Assembly: GCA_017942025.1 (NCBI GenBank)
Contig: JAGAVH010000019.1
Coordinates: forward strand, 1 to 57,308
Length of the DNA: 57,308 bases
Reading direction: 5' to 3'
From: Ruminiclostridium sp.
Lineage (GTDB): Bacteria; Bacillota; Clostridia; Oscillospirales; Ruminococcaceae
Shown piece after piece: positions 51,802-57,308 of this stretch. The notes under the pieces are model-generated. The model did not search any database, was not told the origin of the DNA, and saw only the letters and a program-made list of their open reading frames with translations. Position numbers and translations under genes: made by a program. Each line of letters opens with the position of its first letter. The first letter of the stretch is position 1.

Positions 51802-54363
51802 ATGAAAAGACTCGGAATAGGGATAATGGCTCATGTTGACGCAGGAAAGACTACCCTCACAGAGGCTATGATGTATCTTACAGGAAACATCAGAAAGCTT
51901 GGCAGAGTTGATCACGGCGACGCTTTTCTTGATACGCACATCTTAGAAAAAAGTCGTGGCATAACCATATTTTCAAAGCAGGCGGTTATGAATACAGACG
52001 ACGCCGAAATAACACTGCTTGATACTCCCGGACACACCGATTTTTCTTCTGAGGCTGAAAGAGCCCTACAGATAATGGACTATGCCGTGCTTATCATAAG
52101 CGGTACAGACGGCGTACAGAACCATACCGAAACTCTCTGGCATTTACTAAAAAGCTATCGCGTGCCTACCTTTATATTTGTAAATAAAATGGATATATCC
52201 GAATTATCGAAAAATCTCATTATGGCAGAGCTTGTAAGAAGGCTTGATAATTCCTGCGTTGATTTTTCAGGAGTTATCAAAAACGGAATAGACGAAGATA
52301 CCGCCGAAGCTATCGCCTTATGTGACGAAGCAATTATGAACGAGCTGCTCGAAAGAGGAGAAATAAGTACGGATATAATCTCGAATAAGATAAAGCAGAG
52401 AAAAATATTCCCCTGCTTTTTCGGTTCTGCGCTGAAGCTTAACGGCGTAGAAGAATTTATAAAGCTTCTTTCAGAATACACCCTACAGCCAAAATATAAC
52501 GACGAATTCTCCGCTACTGTATATAAAATAAGCGAGGACGAACATGGTAACAGACTTACACATTTAAAAGTAACGGGCGGCACACTTAAAGTAAAGAGTA
52601 TAATTGAAAAGGGTGACAACCTTGAAAAGATAAACAGCATCAGAATATATTCAGGCGGTAAATTCAGAACGGTTGACGAAGCACCTGCAGGTACGGTATG
52701 TGCAGTCACAGGACTGTCAGACACTTACAGCGGCCAGGGACTCGGCATATCAGCAGACGCTCCCCTGCCCCTGCTGGAGCCATTATTCAACTACAGAATA
52801 ATATTACCCTCCCACATAGACGTATATAACGGATTAAATATACTGAGAAAACTTGAACAAGAGGACCCTACCCTCCGCATTGTATGGAACGAGCAGTTAA
52901 AGGAGATACACCTGCAGCTGATGGGAGAAATCCAGCTTGAAATACTGAAAAGCGTGATCCACGACCGCTTCGGCTTTGATGTGGAATTTTCCGAAGGAAG
53001 CATTTCCTATAAGGAAACGATAGAATCGGCAGTTTATGGCATAGGACACTACGAACCGTTGCGGCACTATGCAGAGGTAAGACTTTTACTTGAGCCGGCC
53101 GAGGAAGGCTTGGGACTGAGGTTTGTCAGCGAATGCAGAGAGGACAAGCTGGACAAGAACTGGCAGAGGCTGATTCTCACTCATCTTAATGAGAAAAAGC
53201 ATTTAGGCGTGCTTACCGGCTCGCCTATAACAGATATGAAAATCACTCTCGTTTCGGGAAGAGCACATCTTAAGCATACCGAGGGCGGAGATTTCAGACA
53301 GGCCACCTACAGAGCGGTAAGGCAGGGACTTATGAGTGCTAAAAGCATACTGCTGGAGCCTTATTACAGCTTTACTCTTACCGTACCTTCAGACTGTGTG
53401 GGAAGAGCTATGACGGATCTGCAGATGAAAAATGCTGAATTCTCTTCGCCTGAAACGGCAGGCGAAAACGAAATGCTGATAAAGGGTACGGCACCCGCAT
53501 CAAAGCTACGGGGCTATCAATCGGTGATAAGCTCGTATACGGGCGGCAAGGGCAGACTTATCTGCATACCTGACGGCTACAGACCGTGTACCGACAGCGA
53601 AAACGTTATAAAGGAAATCGGATATAATCCCGAAAGCGATCTTGATAATCCTGCAGACTCGGTATTCTGCTCTCACGGTGCAGGCTTTAACGTAAGCTGG
53701 GAGCAGGTTCCGTCTTATGCTCACACCATAGCGGAAAACGAGAAAAGCGAGGATACTGAAGCACAGACAAGACCTGTAAATCAGTACAAGGCAAAGCAGG
53801 CCTCCGACAAGGAGCTTATGGAGATATTTGAGCGTACTTACGGCAAGATAAACCGTGATGAAAGAAGTGCTATGCGGAGACTTCCCGAAAAGAAGGACAA
53901 GCCGTATAAGGCAAAGGAACGTCCGAAGGGGCCGCTTTATCTTCTGGTTGACGGATATAATATAATCTTTGCCTGGGAAGAACTTAACAAAATAGCACAG
54001 CAGAATCTCGATCTTGCAAGAAGCGAGCTTATAAATATATTATGTAACTATCAGGGATATAACCGCTGTGAAGTTATCGTGGTATTTGACGCATATAAGG
54101 TCAAGGGCAACAAGGGCGAGGTTGAGCGTCACGGAGGAATTACCGCAGTATATACAAAGGAAGCGGAAACCGCTGATATGTATATTGAAAAAGCCACCAG
54201 AATGCTCGGTAAGAAGCACAGAGTAAGAGTTGCTACCTCCGACAGACTGGAACAGCTTATCATCTTTGGTGCAGACGCCGAAAGAGTATCGGCAAGTGAG
54301 CTTTATGCGGAGGTCAAATATACAGAAAAACAGATACAGGCATTTTTAGACAACCAGACGTAA
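51802..54363 (+). CDS. Tet(M)-like ribosomal translation GTPase fused to a YacP/Rae1-type NYN ribonuclease domain
   Basis: The 853-residue protein starts as a ribosomal-protection/EF-G-like GTPase: G1 AHVDAGKTT (10-18), G2 RGITI (52-56), G3 DTPGH (74-78), G4 NKMD (128-131), GSA near 210, then EF-G-like domains II-V to about 640. After a charged linker (about 650-710, KDKPYKAKERPKGP) comes an NYN domain (712-850): LYLLVDGYNIIFAW (Asp717), VVFDAYKVKG, TKEAETADMYIEKA, RVATSDRLEQLIIFGAD and VSASEL. YacP/Rae1 of Bacillus cuts mRNA in the ribosomal A site, so this fusion would bring a ribosome-binding GTPase and an A-site nuclease together. RBS AAGGAGG. Confidence 0.9.
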   Translation: MKRLGIGIMAHVDAGKTTLTEAMMYLTGNIRKLGRVDHGDAFLDTHILEKSRGITIFSKQAVMNTDDAEITLLDTPGHTDFSSEAERALQIMDYAVLIISGTDGVQNHTETLWHLLKSYRVPTFIFVNKMDISELSKNLIMAELVRRLDNSCVDFSGVIKNGIDEDTAEAIALCDEAIMNELLERGEISTDIISNKIKQRKIFPCFFGSALKLNGVEEFIKLLSEYTLQPKYNDEFSATVYKISEDEHGNRLTHLKVTGGTLKVKSIIEKGDNLEKINSIRIYSGGKFRTVDEAPAGTVCAVTGLSDTYSGQGLGISADAPLPLLEPLFNYRIILPSHIDVYNGLNILRKLEQEDPTLRIVWNEQLKEIHLQLMGEIQLEILKSVIHDRFGFDVEFSEGSISYKETIESAVYGIGHYEPLRHYAEVRLLLEPAEEGLGLRFVSECREDKLDKNWQRLILTHLNEKKHLGVLTGSPITDMKITLVSGRAHLKHTEGGDFRQATYRAVRQGLMSAKSILLEPYYSFTLTVPSDCVGRAMTDLQMKNAEFSSPETAGENEMLIKGTAPASKLRGYQSVISSYTGGKGRLICIPDGYRPCTDSENVIKEIGYNPESDLDNPADSVFCSHGAGFNVSWEQVPSYAHTIAENEKSEDTEAQTRPVNQYKAKQASDKELMEIFERTYGKINRDERSAMRRLPEKKDKPYKAKERPKGPLYLLVDGYNIIFAWEELNKIAQQNLDLARSELINILCNYQGYNRCEVIVVFDAYKVKGNKGEVERHGGITAVYTKEAETADMYIEKATRMLGKKHRVRVATSDRLEQLIIFGADAERVSASELYAEVKYTEKQIQAFLDNQT

Positions 54364-54368
54364 GATAG

Positions 54369-54397
54369 AAGGCAGTCGGATTTCCGACTGCCTTTTT
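54369..54397 (+). terminator. Terminator after the GTPase-NYN gene
   Basis: AAGGCAGTCGGA and TCCGACTGCCTT form a 12-bp stem with a 2-nt centre, followed by TTTTTT. A close relative (GCAGTCGGA stem) follows the next gene at 55819. Confidence 0.9.
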
Positions 54398-54507
54398 TAC
54401 TTATAAAGTGAATATTTTTTTATTTTTCGCTGCAACAGATAATATAACCATAGAAAAAGAAGTACGGATTTTATATAATTAAATAAAAACCGAAAGGGAA
54501 ATTTTTT

Positions 54508-55812
54508 ATGAGCAGAAAATTCAGATCGATTATCGCTGTATTTTCAGCGATGGCTGTTATGTTTACTGCAGGCTGTCAGGATACGACAACAAGCAGTAGT
54601 GCATCTTCAAATGAAAGCAGTGTCACAGAGCAGACTGAAGAAAGCAAACAGGAAACTTCCTCGGAAGCTACTACAGAAAGCTCTGCACCAGAAACTGAAA
54701 AGCCCGAAGAAAACAAACCTCAGCACGTTACAGATGAATATCTGTCCAATACTTTTATTGCAACAGGTAACAATTTTATCGTACAGTCAGCGGAAAATAT
54801 CACCTACAGAGCATATTTCCCCGTTGAAGAATACGGCAAGCTCGAATATTGCTTCTATTTTTCAAACACAGTTGATTCCACATATTCAAGAGGCACTAAA
54901 GCGTATGTAGGAAAACCCGGCGGCAATTACACAATAAGCAACGCTGTTATCGCTGACGGAGGCACAGGTCCAGATGACGAAATCACAAACCGCACCCCTG
55001 TGACCTTCGGCGGTAAGGACAGCAAGGAAGTAGCTCCCGACGAAGCTTATTGGAGTGACCCTGTAGAAATGGATATTCCTGAAGGACATTATCTTGTATG
55101 GGAGTGGACAATAAACGGCACGGATATTCCCTGTATTGCAATGTCTTCGCTGACCTCTACCACTTCTTCAACCGATGGTAAGAGCTTCAGCTACTGTGAT
55201 AACATTCCCCTGCCCCAGATAATCGGTGCAAAGCGTGATGTAAAGCATACGGTGTGCGCTATTGGTGACTCCATAACCCAGGGCTGTCAGACGGAATTTA
55301 TGAAGTACGAGTTCTGGGCGGCACAGCTTGCACAGAAAATTGGAGATGACGTTAGCTTCTATAACGCAGGTCTCGGCTGGGCAAGAGCAAGCGACGCTTC
55401 TAAGTGCGGCAACTGGCTTGAAAGAGCAAAGAAGTATGAAACGGTACTTATCGCCTTTGGCACAAACGATATAGGCTCGGGAGAATATAACGGCAAAAAG
55501 AACACTGCCGAAGAAATCAAGGTATTTCTTGAGGTTCTGATTGACGAACTTAAAGAGGCTGGTTGTAACGTAATCCTCTTCAACTCTCCACCACAGGGCT
55601 ACAGCGGCAAAAACGAAAACACAAGAACTGAGCTCAACACAATTATTCCGGCACTTGCAGAGGAAAAAGGAATAGAATTCTTTGATTTTGCAGGGCTTTT
55701 ATGCGACGAATCAGATCCTGCAACTCCTCTCTACGGTGGTCATCCCAACGGTGTGGCAGGTGGAATAGTTTCCGATAAGCTTATAGAACAGTTTGCTGAT
55801 TTGCTGAAATAA
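54508..55812 (+). CDS. Secreted SGNH/GDSL hydrolase lipoprotein
   Basis: The 434-residue protein has a lipoprotein signal (MAVMFTAGC), a Ser/Thr/Glu linker (about 24-72), a beta-sandwich domain (about 75-230) and an SGNH domain: VCAIGDSITQGCQ (Ser), NAGLGWARA, IAFGTNDIGSG (Asn) and GGHPNGVAGG (His). It belongs to the GDSL lipase/acylhydrolase class and probably acts on acylated glycans outside the cell. The linker is shorter and less regular than that of the lipoprotein at 46932. RBS GAAAGGGAA; a TATAAT lies about 40 bp upstream. Confidence 0.85.
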   Translation: MSRKFRSIIAVFSAMAVMFTAGCQDTTTSSSASSNESSVTEQTEESKQETSSEATTESSAPETEKPEENKPQHVTDEYLSNTFIATGNNFIVQSAENITYRAYFPVEEYGKLEYCFYFSNTVDSTYSRGTKAYVGKPGGNYTISNAVIADGGTGPDDEITNRTPVTFGGKDSKEVAPDEAYWSDPVEMDIPEGHYLVWEWTINGTDIPCIAMSSLTSTTSSTDGKSFSYCDNIPLPQIIGAKRDVKHTVCAIGDSITQGCQTEFMKYEFWAAQLAQKIGDDVSFYNAGLGWARASDASKCGNWLERAKKYETVLIAFGTNDIGSGEYNGKKNTAEEIKVFLEVLIDELKEAGCNVILFNSPPQGYSGKNENTRTELNTIIPALAEEKGIEFFDFAGLLCDESDPATPLYGGHPNGVAGGIVSDKLIEQFADLLK

Positions 55813-55818
55813 TATTTA

Positions 55819-55846
55819 AAGCAGTCGGAGTATTCCGACTGCTTTT
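55819..55846 (+). terminator. Terminator after the SGNH lipoprotein gene
   Basis: AAGCAGTCGGA and TCCGACTGCTT form an 11-bp stem followed by TTG. The stem is very similar to that at 54369. Confidence 0.8.
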
Positions 55847-55905
55847 GTCTTGACTATCTGTCAGTAAAATGGTAAAATATAAAAAAGGCTTATAGAGGTG
55901 GATTT

Positions 55906-56415
55906 ATGATTTCTCTTACTATATCAATTCTGTTGCTTATTTTTTCCTGTATTGCTTACAAGAACGATCCTGCTCCTGCGAGAAGAAGAGCTATAAAATC
56001 ACTTACCATTGCAGACGTACCGTTGACGGTGATCTATCTTTATTTCTTCTTTGTCATACTGCTAGGTGCAATGAGGGATCATAATGCAGGACTTGGCTTT
56101 GATTCGGGTAGTATAGTTTTATTACTGCTGTTATTACTGCCGATTTCCGTGGCTTTGCCTGCAATATTCTTCGGCATAAGGGCAATAAACGATAAAACTC
56201 TGATGGCTATAGGAATGTCAAAAGCGGCAGAGGAGGAAAATCTGAAAAATACCGCTCTTAAATTCTGTGTGAAATGTCATACCTCCTCTCCCCTGCAGGC
56301 TACCGAATGTAAGCATTGCAAGGGTACGGAGTTTACAACACAAGCACCGAATGAGGTCAGCGTTATACCTCAGCAGATAAGGAATAATACGCCGTCGGAT
56401 GATGAGGTTAATTAG
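55906..56415 (+). CDS. Small membrane protein with a C-terminal zinc ribbon
   Basis: The 169-residue protein has three hydrophobic segments (about 1-17, 32-52, 66-92) and then a cytoplasmic end with two cysteine pairs, FCVKCHTSSPLQATECKHC, typical of a zinc-ribbon knuckle. The last 40 residues are polar. No family is recognised. It follows an RBS GAGGTGG and is ended by a clear terminator. Membrane zinc-ribbon proteins of this size are common and mostly uncharacterised. Confidence 0.7.
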   Translation: MISLTISILLLIFSCIAYKNDPAPARRRAIKSLTIADVPLTVIYLYFFFVILLGAMRDHNAGLGFDSGSIVLLLLLLLPISVALPAIFFGIRAINDKTLMAIGMSKAAEEENLKNTALKFCVKCHTSSPLQATECKHCKGTEFTTQAPNEVSVIPQQIRNNTPSDDEVN

Positions 56416-56426
56416 ATATACAAAAA

Positions 56427-56455
56427 GCGGAGGCAATGCCTCCGCTCGTTTTTTA
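56427..56455. terminator. Terminator between the zinc-ribbon gene and gdhA
   Basis: GCGGAGGC-AAT-GCCTCCGC forms an 8-bp stem followed by CGTTTTTTATT on the plus strand; it serves the convergent pair. Confidence 0.85.
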
Positions 56456-56468
56456 TTAAGTTATGCTA

Positions 56469-57308
56469 TTATACGCAGCCCTGAGCCTTCATAGCTTCAG
56501 CAACCTTGATAAAGCCTGCGATGTTAGCACCTGCTACGAGGTCATCGCCAAGACCGTATTCGTTGGCAGCCTTTACAGAAGAAGCAAAGATGTTCTTCAT
56601 GATCATCTTGAGCTTAGCGTCAACTTCTTCAGCTTCCCAACTGTAACGCATAGAGTTCTGTGACATTTCAAGACCTGATACGGCAACACCACCAGCGTTA
56701 ACTGCCTTGGAAGGAGCAACGATAACGCCGTTAGCCTTTAAGTATGCAACAGCTTCGTTTGTTGTAGGCATGTTAGCAACCTCAACATAGTACTTAAGAC
56801 CGTTAGCAACCATCTTTTCAGCTTCTGCCATGCCAACTTCGTTCTGTGTAGCGCAAGGCATAAGGATGTCAGCCTTAACACCCCAGGGCTTTTCGCCGGG
56901 GAAGAATTCTACGCCGAACTTGTCTGCATAATCCTTAACCTTGTTACGGCAAGAAGCACGCATTTCGAGTAAGTAATCAACCTTTTCGTCTGTGCTGATA
57001 CCATCGGGATCGTAAACGTAACCGTCAGGACCGGAGATTGTAACAACCTTACCACCCAGCTCGTTTACCTTCTTAACTGTACCCCATGCAACGTTACCGA
57101 AGCCGGAGATTGCAAAGGTCTTGCCCTTAATCGTATCCTTAAAGTAGTCAAGCATATTTACAGTGTAGTAAACCGCACCATAGCCTGTTGCCTCCGGACG
57201 GATGAGAGAGCCACCATAGGAAACACCCTTACCTGTAAGAACACCTGTAAATTCATTACGGAGTCTCTTGTATTGACCGAACATATAGCCAACCTCTCTT
57301 GCACCAAC
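56469..57308 (-). CDS. gdhA: Glutamate dehydrogenase, C-terminal part (N-terminus beyond the window)
   Basis: The frame runs off the right edge; the visible 280 residues are the NAD(P)-binding domain of an NADP-type glutamate dehydrogenase. Evidence: VGAREVGYMFGQYKRL at the edge, GVSYGGSLIRPEATGYG, FAISGFGNVAWGTVKK (dinucleotide loop), KADILMPCATQNEV, VEVANMPTTNEA and PSKAVNAGGVAVSGLEMSQNS. The enzyme joins ammonia and 2-oxoglutarate and is a main ammonia-assimilation route in gut Clostridia. The 27 or so residues at the far left end are normal. Confidence 0.93.
   Translation of the reverse strand, partial: VGAREVGYMFGQYKRLRNEFTGVLTGKGVSYGGSLIRPEATGYGAVYYTVNMLDYFKDTIKGKTFAISGFGNVAWGTVKKVNELGGKVVTISGPDGYVYDPDGISTDEKVDYLLEMRASCRNKVKDYADKFGVEFFPGEKPWGVKADILMPCATQNEVGMAEAEKMVANGLKYYVEVANMPTTNEAVAYLKANGVIVAPSKAVNAGGVAVSGLEMSQNSMRYSWEAEEVDAKLKMIMKNIFASSVKAANEYGLGDDLVAGANIAGFIKVAEAMKAQGCV

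Noticed and set aside
51802-54363. Simple tetracycline-resistance gene on a mobile element
   Set aside because: The fused ribonuclease domain, housekeeping-like promoter, and absence of mobilisation or leader-peptide elements make a pure resistance gene less likely, though ribosomal protection is not excluded.

Overview
The window looks like a chromosomal segment of a Gram-positive, low-GC anaerobe of the class Clostridia, most likely a Ruminococcus-like member of the Oscillospiraceae. The pointers are AAAGGA/AGGAGG ribosome binding sites, TTGACA/TATAAT promoters with 17-18 bp spacers, a DnaD/DnaC replication-initiation pair, a glgB-glgC-glgD glycogen cluster with a GlgD subunit, DUF1292, DUF3781 and DUF368 proteins, and several secreted SGNH esterases. 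This is a reading from family content and not a database match. There are no tRNAs, rRNA operons or CRISPR arrays.

Left part (1-8.4 kb): the right end of an IS3-family element; a minus-strand operon dnaD - dnaC - secreted transglutaminase-like protein - large lipoprotein; a 0.9 kb gap holding a candidate large structured RNA of about 570 nt with its own consensus promoter and terminator; then DUF1292, a probable 6S RNA, and a TSUP transporter split into two half-size genes.

Housekeeping block (8.4-15.2 kb): rarA, prs, glyA and xylB on the minus strand, and a divergent 6-phosphofructokinase. Next (15.3-20.1 kb) is a tight five-gene minus-strand operon of unknown purpose: nucleotidyltransferase-like membrane protein, GNAT, TIM-barrel hydrolase-like protein, leucine carboxyl methyltransferase-type enzyme and alpha/beta hydrolase. 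Then come an HNH protein, a small gene, and a scar (21.5-21.7 kb) in which the 5' end of a nucleotidyltransferase-like paralogue is joined to the 3' end of an rlmD paralogue. The prfB - rlmD - alpha/beta hydrolase unit follows.

Middle (25-41 kb): a glycosidase-like TIM-barrel protein, a DegV lipid-binding protein, a chemotaxis receptor with a charged C-terminal tail, a D-lactate dehydrogenase-like enzyme, a cluster of tandem hairpin repeats, galM, a nitroreductase, DUF3781, a DUF368 (PopT-type) transporter, and a P-type ATPase preceded by a yybP-ykoY manganese riboswitch with a clear terminator. cysK and a membrane-anchored hydrolase follow.

Right part (41-57 kb): glgB-glgC-glgD (branching enzyme with a histone-like Lys/Ala tail), three SGNH/GDSL esterases (two of them lipoproteins), a dCache-degenerate GGDEF-EAL phosphodiesterase, a fusion of a Tet(M)-like ribosomal GTPase with a YacP/Rae1-type NYN ribonuclease domain, a small zinc-ribbon membrane protein, and the 3' part of gdhA running off the window. 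The items most worth a second look are the GTPase-NYN fusion, the 570-nt RNA, the structured repeats at 31.99-32.34 kb and 26.79-26.93 kb, and the recombination scar.
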